Positions 54,651-64,000 of a stretch of 64,000 nt of DNA are shown here, in pieces (position 1 is the stretch's first letter; the number at the start of each line of letters is the position of its first letter). The DNA is taken from contig JAFEMH010000734.1 in assembly GCA_022495995.1 (NCBI GenBank), forward strand, positions 1 through 64,000. Direction: 5' to 3'. The notes under the pieces were generated by a model. The model did no database searches, was not told where the DNA came from, and was given only the letters and a program-made list of their open reading frames with translations. Made by a program: the position numbers and the translations under genes. Origin of the DNA: Adenophora triphylla var. japonica. Its lineage: Eukaryota; Streptophyta; Magnoliopsida; Asterales; Campanulaceae.

Positions 54651-55564
54651 TCTTACCCCGCAGGTTTTTTGTGCTTACGGGAGGTGGGGTCGTGCTCACC
54701 TATAAATGTGGTTTCAACCATAAAATTGATTAGAGGCTGTTCTAGGAGTGTCTTCCTAGGTTGGTATCTGATATCAAACTCAGTGATCTTGATAGACCAA
54801 TTAAGGAAACATCCTGAGTAGTCCAACATATGCAATATTTTCTTCAGTGGCGCATTGGTATACACAGTTATAGGATGTGCATAAAAGTATGTTCGTAGCT
54901 TTCTTGCCGCTATAATTAGGGCGTAGGCTATCTTATCTGCATTGAAGTATCTGCTCTCCACATCTGATAATGCATTGGAGAGATAATAGATAGGTTTTCG
55001 AGTGGTTCCTTCATTCCAAACTAGTACCCCAACTATAGCTTAGTACGTGGCTGCTAGGAAGATATATATCATCTCTCCGATAACTTGGCTGCTCAACAAA
55101 TGAGGGGATCCCAAGTACTCCTTCAACTGTTTGAATGATTCTAAGCATTCAGATATCCAGGAGAAGCTCTTGGTCTTCTTCAAGATTTTGAAGAAAAGCA
55201 GAGATTTTTTCGCAGACTTTGCAATAATCTCCCAAGGGCAGCTATACTTCCATTTAGACTTTGAACCTCCTTGATTCTAGTAGGTTCTTTCATGTCAATC
55301 AAGGCTTTAATTTTCTCCGAATTCGTCTCAATTCCATTTTGTGATACCATAAAGCATAGGAACTTCCCAGCTGTCACCCCGAATACACATTCACTGTGAT
55401 TCAATTTTATACTATTAGCACGTAGGTTGTCAAAAGTTTCCTCCAATTTTGGGGAGTAACTGCCACTCCTAGTCTTGATTACCATGTCATCTATGTAGGC
55501 TTCCATGTTATGGCCTAATTGTTTCTCAAAGACTTTGTTGACCATGTGCTGGTAGGTTGCGCCC
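54650..55564 (-). pseudogene. Tat-3 reverse transcriptase C-terminal part and RNase H
   Basis: On the minus strand, ATYQHMVNKVFEKQLGHNMEAYIDDMVIKT gives the palm motif YIDD (55497-55483). FGVTAGKFLCFMVSQNGIETN and IDMKEPTRIKEVQSLNG follow, then RNase H blocks (SRYFNADKIAYALIIAARKLRTYF; PLKKILHMLDYSG). The frame is broken near 55180 and 54970. At 55564 it ends abruptly against a foreign LTR fragment, within the GATYQ motif. Confidence 0.85.
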
Positions 55565-55920
55565 TGGTAGGCTTAATAGCACACCTACTAAATTAAACCG
55601 GGACTCGGCCACAAGAATGTAGCAAAGGTAAGTCTAGGGTTGAACCACTGAAGAACGATATTGCAAACGAACTAGTCACACACACAAATGGGGGTTTTGT
55701 TTGTTTTTGAATTAAAATCCTAAAACAGGAATTAAAAGCTAAGTTATAAACAATTATATAAAAGAACACTTTGGATATGCAAAATTATCCCCGTCTATCA
55801 ATCAATATCCCCGAAATGATTCTTTCTTATTTCTCCCTAATTACTTGATCATGAGATATAAAATCTCTATCTCTTCTTTGGTACTAATTACTAGAGGCGA
55901 CACGCTCAACTAACAATCCT
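55565..55920 (-). repeat. LTR fragment of another gag-only-type element
   Basis: It begins TGGTAGGCTTAATAGC on the plus strand, directly after the broken Tat-3 reverse transcriptase. The order of signals is like the LTR at 56645 (start TGGT, then GTAAG-TC-AGGGTTGAACCAC, then a purine run) but the sequence is different, so it is a related family. It joins the gag remnant at 55921 without a gap. Confidence 0.55.
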
Positions 55921-56503
55921 AATCAACCTCTTCATCAACAACCACAACATCACTAGCAGGAGACGGAGAGAGAATCGGTAGTTCGTTACTAATGGAAGCG
56001 TCCTCCCATTCATAGCGTTCAAGTTGGATAGAACTAGTATCTCGCTCATAACCCCTCAAGGACTCTACTAGTGTAGTGACTTATGCTTCCAATCTACTTA
56101 TGGCTGCACCAAATTGTTGTTCTTGTTGACGATTTTTCTCCCTCAAACTTGTCAGAGCCTCTTCCCATGATCGCTTTTTAGGTTGCGGTGGATCATAATA
56201 ATGTGGCTCATAATTTTTCCATGCCCGGCTTAAAAGGTTTCCCCTCCATTTTATATAACAATTGGGGGAATAATCATATTGTGGTTCCCATGTGTGGAAT
56301 GAACTCCTTTCTTGCATCTGTGGAGAATACTCATGAAAATATGTCCTAGACGGACAATCATTAGTAGCATGAGAGTATAATCCACAACAGGAACATCCAT
56401 CTTGTATTATACTGGCACTAGGCGAAGCACTTTTCGCATTAAACAAAGCAACTAATTGTTTTACTTGCTCGGCCAACATCTCTCTAGAATTTGATTCATG
56501 CAT
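55921..56503 (-). pseudogene. Gag fragment of the gag-only element (copy B)
   Basis: Minus strand from 56503: MHESNSREMLAEQVKQLVALFNAK, a CCHC-like CSCCGLYSHATNDC, then a Tyr/Pro-rich part. KKRSWEEALTSLREKNRQQEQQFGAAISRLEA is a predicted coiled coil that continues to about 55921 in another frame. The same sequence occurs interrupted at 60267-60608 plus 63142-63390 (copy A) with few differences. It is cut at 55921. Confidence 0.8.
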
Positions 56504-56620
56504 GACCTTTAATTTTTAACAACTAGAAAAAGAAAGAAAATTATTTACACTAAAAAGAAATTAATAAAAGAAAATATTTACAATACACTAACAAAATCAA
56601 CTTGATCAAATCACAACAAA
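56504..56620 (-). other. Short leader of gag-only copy B
   Basis: AT-rich 117-bp leader between primer site and gag, nearly identical to 63386-63502. Confidence 0.7.
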
Positions 56621-56638
56621 TCCCCGACAACTGCGCCA
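56621..56638 (-). promoter_or_regulatory. Primer binding site of gag-only element, copy B
   Basis: Minus strand TGGCGCAGTTGTCGGGGA, six bases from the LTR edge. It resembles the tRNA-Asp-type sites (TGGCGCCGTTG...) of Athila and related elements; the copy at 63503-63520 reads TGGCGCCGTTGTCGAGAA. Confidence 0.8.
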
Positions 56639-57513
56639 AAAACTTGGTGGATAAAAATCCTCTTGTAATAAATTTCCTTGCAAGTGTACAAGTTACCGAA
56701 GTAGCAATATACAAATGTAAGGGTCGAACCACAGAGATTTGTGTGTTTAATAAATTGATTTAATTAGTGTAAAAAGTAACAAAGGAAAAGGGGGTTTTGA
56801 TTGTTGAATTATTAAACTAAGAAAGAACAATAAATAAATTAAAGATATCAAGAGACAAGGGATTCATAGATTGGAGATCATAACAATTATCAGTTTATGC
56901 TTTTTATTTCATGTAAAAATAATTCAATCTCATTCTTGGGTTCGTTCACAAAAACCTAGGGTTAAGATGTTAATATATTCCGCATGGTCAATAAGAACAT
57001 TAGAATCCTAATAACTCTATCTTGTTTATATATTCCGCAAGGTCAATATAAACATTCAAGAATTCAATTAAAAGCTTAAGAACAATGAAACCTAGATTCG
57101 TTTGATTTCCGCAAGGTCCTCAATTGAATCTATTCTTCTCAACAATGGTCAAATTACAAATCATCCACGCAAATGCAATGGTTTATATTCAAATAAATTT
57201 AAGATATCAAAAGTATATTCCGCAGGGTCAATACAATTGATCTCAAGACAATAATTAAAAACGTTGAGAAGAACAAGAACGAAAAAGAGATAGGAAGAAT
57301 TAAAACCCTAGCATAAAGATCAAATTGTTACTCACCTCAATCCATGAATCAAATAAATTAGCCTTGAATGGCCATTAAAATAAATAAATCAAAACCTTGT
57401 TCTTTAATCTTCAAAAATAAATAAAAACCTAAACTATGATAAAAGGGAAAAATATAGAGAGAGAATGAGAAAAATCAAAGATTCAAAAGATGATCAAAAA
57501 CTAGTCTAGGGTC

Positions 57514-57522
57514 CTTTTTATA
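57514..57522 (-). promoter_or_regulatory. TATA box of gag-only element LTR
   Basis: TATAAAAAG on the minus strand. A pair of GCGGCCGC palindromes lies about 230 bp upstream (57755 and 57776). Confidence 0.6.
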
Positions 57523-57752
57523 GGAGGAGAGAGGTGAAAATTCTTTTTGAAAACAAATTCTGGTCAAAATCCTAATCAAAATAGAAAATCTCCCGAAATC
57601 CGTCACTGATTCTGTGCAAATTTGTTGTTGATTCGTTTTTATTGATTTGTGACGGAATTAAATCCGTTGTTATTGACTGGCCGGTGGTCGCCCATAATGC
57701 CCTGCGCGAGTGCCCAATTGAACAGAGACTCACGGCCTATTTCCTTGTCTTT

Positions 57753-57785
57753 CAGCGGCCGCCCAAGCCAGGACAGCGGCCGCCC
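57753..57785 (-). promoter_or_regulatory. GCGGCCGC palindrome pair upstream of gag-only LTR TATA box
   Basis: CAGCGGCCGCCCA occurs twice, 21 bp apart, in an otherwise AT-rich LTR. The surrounding 57640-57930 is GC-rich and open in several frames, but the frames overlap and show no domain. Confidence 0.6.
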
Positions 57786-58296
57786 ATGCTCCAAATTAGC
57801 CCAACCAACAGCAACAGCCCAGGCCCAATTTCTTCGGCCAAATTTTCTTGCCTTGGCACCGACAGCTTCCAGCCTTGGCCTCAAACGGCCCCAACTGGCC
57901 GGCCACTTCCTGGCCATGCCCATTAGGCAATTTAGACCTTTTTGATTCGGTTCGTAATAATTAATTTCACAGTTGCACTTTGGTCATTATAATTTTCTCT
58001 TTTGCACCTTGCTCCTTGAATTATTCATATTTTTACTTATTTTCACTTTGGCCCTTGAATTTCATTAAATTAAATTTCTCCCAAATTTTCATAATTTCAG
58101 TTTGATCCCTGAATTTCCAAGATTTACGTTTTGGCCCTTGAACTTTCAAAATACGTTTTTCTCCTCTTTTTCTGCATTGTTGCACATCAACCCCTGAACT
58201 ATCAAAACACTAACAAAATACATTAAATTCTCAAGGTTTCGAGCATCAAATAAGCTAGGAAATATATATTTTGGATGGGTAAAACCACATCCATCA

Positions 58297-58312
58297 AATA
58301 CCCCCATACTTA
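58297..58312 (-). promoter_or_regulatory. Polypurine tract of gag-only copy A
   Basis: The minus strand reads AAGTATGGGGGTATT directly before TGATGG of the LTR, preceded by CTCGAGGACGAGCAAAAG, a common string before the 3' LTR of such plant elements (from memory). Confidence 0.75.
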
Positions 58313-59904
58313 TCTTTTGCTCGTCCTCGAGTAAAACAAAACTAAAATAAAAATAAAAATTATCTAACTAATTAAAACAAATAAAATATTTTTTTTTGTA
58401 TTATTCAATTCATATAATAGGTCGTTGGCACAACAAGTCTCAGATCTTACAACACACATAATCTACAAGCATTTCCATGAACATGAGACTATAATTACAC
58501 GGATGCATCTAACTTATAATTCTCCACCACATAATGAAAGATGAATGAAATATGGGAGACCATTGTCACCAAAGTAAGATATTTTATAGGGTCACTAACC
58601 ACATGCTCTAAATCAATGATAATAAGATAAAATTTCACAAGGACACTCATATGCATGTTTAAACAAAACTGTCAACCCGGCTACTCTTTAGGGATCAAAT
58701 ATGGCTTAACGGCTTGTAATGTTTCGCGATAAACGCGGGCTAGGTTCACGGTTACAAAAGAAGGTAAGGACATACGAAGTCAAGCAAGTGAAACTAAGAA
58801 GTCTTCATTATATATACATCCATTAAAATTTATCACTCCGCTCCAAGCCAATCCATTGATTCAACCCCCAAACTTATAATTTTGTATACTTTCAAACTTG
58901 AGATTGATCACCTTTCTTTTCTTTTTGGACACTTTCCAATTCAACATTAGAGAGGGCTCGGTTTTTTTTTTTTTTTTAACTTTCTCTTCTTTTCTTTTTT
59001 CTCTTTTTTTTTTTTTTCTTTTCTTTGCACAAATATATCACGAAAAATGTGCATTCAATACTTTTTGCTCAAGCCCCTCTTTTCATTATATAGCATGATC
59101 CTTTTCTTTCTTTTCATGACCACTTTCCACTCAACCCTTTGATTTTCCAAATTTCTCCCAAACATTCCCATTCATTCCCTAGTTTCACTTTCTTGAAAAG
59201 GTGAGAAAAATAGTGTATAAGTTAAAAGGGTAGGACAATGAGGGTACGAAAGAAGGCGAATGGTGGTCTAAGATAACCTCCCACTTTGTGAGAGATTCCA
59301 TTCTTTTTCAAGCTCAAAAGGGGTTCTAGCGAAATTTTTTATAAGTGACGAGAAATTTAAAGGCTCGCAAATAGGGTTCAAAGAAAATAGCCAAATATCA
59401 CTTCTCGAATAGCCTAATTGATGTGTTATTGGCAGTCACGCAAACATGTTCTAGGGACTCCGAGAATGTCAAAGTGATCCTATAAACGTCTCCTAAATTG
59501 GTAACAATGATCAAGAAAAATAATATGGAAATGAAAGGTGGAGAAATCATACTTTACATGTTTCAATGCAATTATATCCCCATATTGACAATAATACTCA
59601 AGATTTTAAAATTAAATCACTCTCAAATCATCATGAACTCTTGCCAACTTTCCAAAATATGAAAAGAACAAAAATTTTAAAATTTTCTATTTTTTTAGGG
59701 TGACACTATATACACTCGCCTATAAATCCACAAAATCGAAGAGATATCTACCCCAAACTCAAAACATGTTATGTCCTCATATCAAAGAGAACAAAAACAT
59801 GCCTCGGATTTAAAGGACGATATGACATAACAAAACAAATAAATAAAGCAAATAAAACGTACTTACTTGGGTTGCCTCCCAATTAGCGCATTTGGTTAAC
59901 GTCG
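58313..59904 (-). other. 3' region of gag-only copy A, no pol
   Basis: 1.6 kb of AT-rich sequence with a pyrimidine-rich tract on the plus strand (58960-59030). No protease, reverse transcriptase or integrase remnant is visible between the gag stop and the LTR, so this element relied on other elements to move. Confidence 0.7.
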
Positions 59905-60608
59905 TTAGCCCGACCGTTGTTTACGTTTGGACTTCACTTTTCGTCCTTTGGCCCACTTCATGGTTTCGCGGGTCATTATTTTCAGTTCATGCCCCATATA
60001 AATTCCTTGAGCTTTGATATTATTTTGTTCCCAAGGGAATTTTTGACGTTTAAGCTTTTTGGGCTTCTCCTCTTTCAATCCTTCGTCACTTTCTTCACCC
60101 TAAAAAATAGGGGGAGGTACAAGAATGATGGAGAAAAAATCTCACACTTTCAATGGGATGGAGAAGATCTTCATTGAGACATTGTTCGTCAATTTGGTTG
60201 GATCCAACCTCATCAACATTAATTTCCTCATCATCTTTTAATTTCTCTTCCACCCCATCTTCTTCACAATCAACCTCTTCATCAACAACCACAACATCAC
60301 TAGCAGGAGACGAAGAGAGAATCGGTAGTTCGTCACTATGTAAGCGTCCTCCCATTCATAAGGTTCAAGTTGGATAGAACTAGTATCTCGCTCATAACCC
60401 CTTAAGGCCTCTACTAGTGTAGTGACTTGTGCTTCCAATCTACTTATGGCTGCACCAAATTGCTGTTTTTGTTGATGATTTTTCTCCCTCAAACTTGTTA
60501 GAGGCTCTTCCCATGATCACTTTTTAAGTTGTGGTGGATCATAATAATGTGGCTCATAATTGTTCCATGCCCGGCTTAAGTGATTTCCCCTCCATTGTGT
60601 ATAACAAT
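59905..60608 (-). pseudogene. Gag of the gag-only element, copy A, C-terminal part
   Basis: From 60608 on the minus strand it matches copy B (coiled coil REKNHQQKQQFGAAISRLEAQVTTLVEALRG at 60490-60400). It then has an acidic stretch VVVDEEVDCEEDGVEEKLKDDEE (about 60290-60220). It ends with a basic tail EEKPKKLKRQKFPWEQNN ... KVKSKRKQRSG and a stop near 59907. Frameshifts occur near 60340 and 60110. It is interrupted at 60608 by the CACTA element and resumes at 63145. Confidence 0.78.
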
Positions 60609-60900
60609 CACTACAAGAAAAATGGGTTTTCGCGATTGCTTTGTGTGATGGAAATTTGAGCTATCTCAATAGGTCTACTTTATGCGAAGGCTTCGTCCAT
60701 CGCAAAGAAATTTGACGCGGCAAAGCAAAAAAATTTCGCGGGGAGTAATAATTCAATATGCGACTGCTTTAGTAAAAAAGTAATGGACTTTGCAATCGCA
60801 TAAAGTTATTAGTAATATTTATACCTATAAAATAAGTAAAATATATATTTTAATTATTAAAAAAAGGTAAAATGCCATCGCAAAGCAAGGGAATGAAGGG
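60609..60900. repeat. Left subterminal repeats of the CACTA element
   Basis: Several forms of (T/C)GCGATT, TGCGAAGG, CCATCGCAAAG (60695, 60866) and TTTGCAATCGCAT. Such arrays are the binding sites of the small element-encoded protein in En/Spm elements. Confidence 0.7.
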
Positions 60901-61943
60901 ATAAATCATAAAACACGATCTTTACTCTCTCTCTCCTCAAAATTTCTTTTCCGCCTGGCGCCTACCTTCTCTCTAAAACAAAAACCTTAGCTTCGTCATC
61001 TCCATCCATGGTTCCTTAGTCGTCGATTTGGTTTTCCTCCGACAAACAGGTCACATTTCTCTCTCTATTCCTCTATCTCTACTCTATCTGCGTTTTCAAT
61101 TTTGTATTTTTGTAAAACCCTAAATCTACCCCCTTTATGAATATCGTTTCAAATTCTCAATCCCTATCTTCGATCTGCTTTTTTCTTATATGGATTTTGT
61201 TTAATTAGTTTGCGTTAGAGTCTAATTTGGTGAAGTTGGGTTATTGAAGAAACTGTAAGGGTTTTATAAAGTTTTGAGCTTGTTAATGCTCATTTTATTG
61301 CTTTGATTATTATATGGAACAATTTGATAGGAAGGAGCTTGATGGAAACAGTAAAATAATTTCGTTTAGGATCTTGAAAATCCGTCTATGTTGCCGTGCC
61401 CTCAAGGCTGTAGGCACTCGAGACACCTCTTTGTTAAGCAGCATGAACGAACCCCTTGCATTCAAACAAACTAACCATCATTGGTATGCTTAAATATTTC
61501 TGCTAAAATAATGTCAACTTCTTTGAAATACCAAAATAGGCGCTTATCTAAAGATGAATGTCCATTTATTCTTGGTTGAATCTCAGCCAGTTATGAGCGT
61601 GAACGGACCTCTGGCCCTCTAGTATTACCTCTGTTGATCATTTAATCTTTTCATACAAATACTCTTTTATTAGGACTTATTTTTTATTTTATTTCCCGCT
61701 TTAGATTGAATCTAGTTTTATAGACATCACTCAGGGTTGTTCAAGTCTGGCCCTTTCTTTGATGCCAAATTGTATTCCTATGGCTATTTTCTTGTGTGAA
61801 TGCTATTCTCCTTCATCTCCAGTCTTGATAGAATTTGCTTAAGTGGAAAACGTCAAGCTTGCTTATTAAAAGTTGTAATTAAAATGCACTTGATCCTATC
61901 TAACTTGTATTCTCTCAACATTATTCCTTTGTCTAATATATAG
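60901..61943 (+). other. 5' part and intron of the CACTA inner gene
   Basis: A pyrimidine-rich leader-like stretch (60920-61040) is followed by CAAACAG-GTCACATT at about 61047, a possible splice donor. The rest is AT-rich, intron-like, and ends in ATATATAG at 61943. A possible small exon lies near 61330-61480; I cannot confirm it. Confidence 0.4.
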
Positions 61944-62456
61944 GTGGTCTATGCAAATGAATTGCGTGAAGCAAATGGGCTGGATCCTGCAGTTCCCGTC
62001 AATGCAATTTTGAATCCTGGATGTGATGCAATTTCTGACCCTGGTTGTAAGGCATGGCAAGTGGTGGCCGGTGGTGTAAGGAAAGGAAGATTGTTTGGAC
62101 GACCAGGCGAGAAATGGAAAAAACGTTCCGGTTGTGCTTCATCAGTCGATTATGCGGCATACATTTCTTCACAAAACTCGATCGAGGAAATAAGGAATTT
62201 GAAAGAAGCTCTACGTGCAAACACGAAGAAACTGGATCAAGAATCAAAAGAAAAGAATGAACTAAAGGCATATGTCAAAAGCATGGCTCCTCTTTGGGCT
62301 GAAATGGCAGAGAGATGCGGAATGGGTCCATGTCCTTCTCTTCCTTTGTTCAGCAATGCTAGTTCCTCTACACCTAGTTCAGATGGTGGATCAAATGTTC
62401 CAATGGTGACATCTCCTTTTGATGACTATGGTGAGAATGATGATGATATGCCATAG
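61944..62456 (+). pseudogene. Last exon of an En/Spm-associated (Transposase_24-like) gene
   Basis: Open from the acceptor AG (61942-61943) to TAG 62454-62456, 170 codons. AWQVVAGGVRKGRLFGRPGEKW and a heptad-like EEIRNLKEALRANTKKLDQESKEKNELKAYVKSMAP resemble the C-terminal part of the Ptta/En/Spm plant transposon protein family. A Ser/Pro-rich, acidic end follows (SPFDDYGENDDDMP). In En/Spm the related protein binds subterminal motifs; that role here is inferred. No full gene is present in the element. Confidence 0.6.
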
Positions 62457-62739
62457 TTAAATATATATGGTTTTAGACTGTCTTGTCATTTTGCTAGAAG
62501 ATATGTTTGGTAATCATGTTTGGTAATCATGTATGTTTTTGGAGATGCATAAACATGTTTGGCTGACTTCGCTATAGACTTATTTTGGACAAGTATTAGA
62601 GATATGTTATCAAGTTAATATTAAGAATTTATGTCAATGCAATTTTTGTTTTGATTTATTAGTATATTTCAAACAGTGAGTCACTGATCAAAGATAATTA
62701 AGGGGTTTAATGACAAAAATAAATAAATAGAAATTTTTT

Positions 62740-63127
62740 ATTTGGGGGGGGGTTGTTTATGCGATGGCCATCGCCATCTTTTAATTTTGAAACTATTAAT
62801 ATATTTAACAGATATTCAATCACTACGCCATCGCATATTCATATATATTAATATAATATAATTTACATATGAGATGGCCAACCCATCTCAAATTTGGGAT
62901 TATGCGATGGCCAAATCTTTAATAAATAAATAACAAAATTAATTAATGAATGTTATATACGATTAAAAAAACCATCGCAAATTTTATGCGATTGCCAAAA
63001 CCATCGCATAAACCTTATGCGATTAGGCTTTATGCGATGGCGGTTTTGATGGTCAAACCCATCGCAGTATGTATATGCGATGGATTATTAAGTATATGCG
63101 ATTGAAATTGGCCATCTCCAAAAGCAG
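62740..63127. repeat. Right subterminal repeats of the CACTA element
   Basis: At least ten TATGCGAT(G/T)GCC or inverted CCATCGCA motifs between 62757 and 63110, often back to back. A run of nine G lies at about 62746. Confidence 0.8.
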
Positions 63128-63141
63128 TTTTTCTTGTAGTG

Positions 63142-63400
63142 AATTGGGAGAATAATCATATTGTGGTTCTCATGGGTGGAACGAACTCCTTTCTTGTATC
63201 TGTGGAGAATACTCATGAAAATATGTCCTAGACGGACAATCATTAGTAGCATGAGAGTATAATCCACAATAGGAACATGCATCTTGTACTATATTGGCAC
63301 TAGGCGAAGCACTTTTCGCATTGAACAAAGCAATTAATTATTTTACTTTCTCGGCCAACACTCTCTAGAATTTGATTCATGCATGACCTTTAATTTTTAA
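63142..63400 (-). pseudogene. Gag of the gag-only element, copy A, N-terminal part
   Basis: It matches copy B from MHESNSRE (about 63383) through the CCHC-like region to the CACTA edge, with a frameshift near 63360 and added stops. The AAT at 63142-63144 is the CACTA target duplication. Confidence 0.78.
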
Positions 63401-63502
63401 ACAACTAGAAAAAGAAAGAAAATTATTTACACTAAAAAGAAATTAATAAAAGAAAATATTTACAATATACTAACAAAATCAACTTAATTAAATCACAATA
63501 AA

Positions 63503-63520
63503 TTCTCGACAACGGCGCCA
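63503..63520 (-). promoter_or_regulatory. Primer binding site of gag-only copy A
   Basis: Minus strand TGGCGCCGTTGTCGAGAA, six bases from the LTR at 63527. Confidence 0.8.
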
Positions 63521-63526
63521 AAAATT

Positions 63527-64000
63527 TGGTGGATAAAAATTCTCTTGTAATAAATTTCCTTGCAAGTGTACAAGTTATCGAAGTAGCAATATACAAACGT
63601 AAGGATCGAATCACAGAGATTTGTGTGTTGAACAAATTGATTTAATTAGTGTAAAAAGTAACAAAGGAAAAGGGGATTTTGATTGTTGAATTATTAAACT
63701 AAGAAAGCAAAATAAATAAATTAAAGATATCAAGAGATAAGTGATTCATGGATTGGGGATCATAACAATTATCACTTTATGCTTTTTATTTCATGTAAAA
63801 ATAATTCAATCTCAGTATTGGGTTCGTTCACAAGAATATAGGGTTAAGATGTTAATATATTACGCAAGGTCAATAAGAACATTAGAATCCTAATAACTCT
63901 ATCTTGTTTATATATTCCGCAAGGTCAATATAAACATTCAAGAAATCAATTAAGAGCTTAAGAACAATGAAACCTAGATTCGTTTGATTTCCGCAAGGTC
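63527..64000 (-). repeat. 5' LTR of gag-only copy A, cut by window edge
   Basis: TGGTGGATAAAAATTC at 63527 and the following 470 bp match 56645-57120 closely, including the TTCCGCAAGGTC motifs. The rest lies beyond the window. Confidence 0.9.

Larger units (their letters stand above)
40482..55564 (-). mobile_element. Tat-3: Ty3/gypsy Tat retrotransposon, minus strand, interrupted
   Basis: Visible parts: a split 3' LTR (40482-40646 and 48507-48736, separated by copia-2), an antisense accessory gene (plus, 49100-52041), a repeat field, integrase, two RNase H types and the C-terminal part of reverse transcriptase up to 55564. The LTR start TGTAAGTACCCCAATCCGG on the minus strand is close to that of Tat-2 (TGTAAGTACCCAAATCCGG). 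The rest of reverse transcriptase, gag and the 5' LTR are missing; they may lie right of the window beyond the gag-only elements. It is the oldest host in the nest. Confidence 0.85.
56645..58296 (-). repeat. LTR of the gag-only element, shared between two copies
   Basis: 1652 bp. Minus strand TGATGGATG (58296) to TATCCACCA (56645), with 8-bp inverted ends. On its right, in element sense upstream, lies a polypurine tract and 3' region; on its left lies a primer site and gag. So one LTR serves as 3' LTR of copy A and 5' LTR of copy B. TATA box on the minus strand at 57522-57514. The part from about 56978 has four TTCCGCA(A/T/G)GGTC motifs. The right-hand partner begins at 63527. Confidence 0.85.
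60609..63141 (+). mobile_element. CACTA (En/Spm) transposon, deletion derivative
   Basis: 2533 bp with perfect 14-bp terminal inverted repeats, CACTACAAGAAAAA, at 60609 and (inverted) 63128-63141. It has a 3-bp target duplication AAT (60606-60608, 63142-63144). The uninterrupted gag copy at about 56265 reads TATAACAATTGGGGGAATAATC, which confirms the empty site. Both ends carry many GCGATGG-type subterminal motifs. Only one partial gene is inside and no transposase catalytic part is seen, so it is probably non-autonomous. Orientation is taken from the inner gene. Confidence 0.93.

Noticed and set aside
57642..57945. Overlapping open frames on both strands in the gag-only LTR
   Set aside because: A short GC-rich patch of an LTR; frames overlap on both strands and show no domain.
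60095..60377. Ser-rich plus-strand frame
   Set aside because: Antisense of the acidic gag stretch of the gag-only element.
1..64000. An ordinary host gene somewhere in the window
   Set aside because: Every coding block I could recognise belongs to a transposable element or to a cargo gene inside one.

Overview
The window is nuclear DNA of a flowering plant, probably a eudicot. It is built almost entirely of nested transposable elements, and I see no intact host gene. The evidence for a plant is Ty3/gypsy elements with a second, archaeal-type RNase H (Tat lineage), Angela-like Ty1/copia elements with a TGGTATCAGAGC primer site, a CACTA transposon, a tRNA-derived SINE, and GT-AG introns in element-borne genes. 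I number the large elements Tat-1, Tat-2, Tat-3, copia-1 and copia-2.

Layout. (1) Tat-1 lies on the minus strand from before base 1 to 33146. Its reverse transcriptase is split by Tat-2 (plus strand, 3873-26999), which has 2.1-kb LTRs and a perfect 5-bp target duplication, GTCCC. Tat-1 itself sits inside the 5' LTR of copia-1 (plus strand, visible part 33147-40481). (2) Copia-1 in turn lies in the 3' LTR of Tat-3 (minus strand), at its TATA box. About 160 bases further on, the same LTR is hit by copia-2 (minus strand, 40647-48501, target duplication CAAGC). This gives four levels: Tat-3, copia-1, Tat-1, Tat-2. (3) Tat-3 continues with a plus-strand, intron-containing accessory gene (49100-52041), a repeat field, and minus-strand integrase, RNase H and reverse transcriptase up to 55564. 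(4) From 55565 to the right edge lie gag-only LTR elements on the minus strand, in an arrangement that shares one LTR. A CACTA element (60609-63141, target duplication AAT) interrupts one gag copy.

The coding parts are remnants: every polyprotein has frameshifts or stops. Tat-2 and Tat-3 each carry an antisense, spliced accessory gene between pol and the 3' LTR, and the two genes are unrelated: a plant mobile domain gene in Tat-2 and a putative gypsy-type transposon (Transposase_28-like) coiled-coil gene in Tat-3.

The pattern I find most interesting is not coding. All six LTR families here carry a short CG-rich palindrome, usually in pairs, about 20-270 bp upstream of the LTR TATA box. The palindrome sequence is private to each family while its position is shared. 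In the related copia-1 and copia-2 LTRs the flanks align but the palindrome cassette is different. Tat-2 also has long series of short hairpins whose stems change in a compensated way. All identifications were made by eye from translated motifs and direct sequence comparison; no search or alignment program was run.
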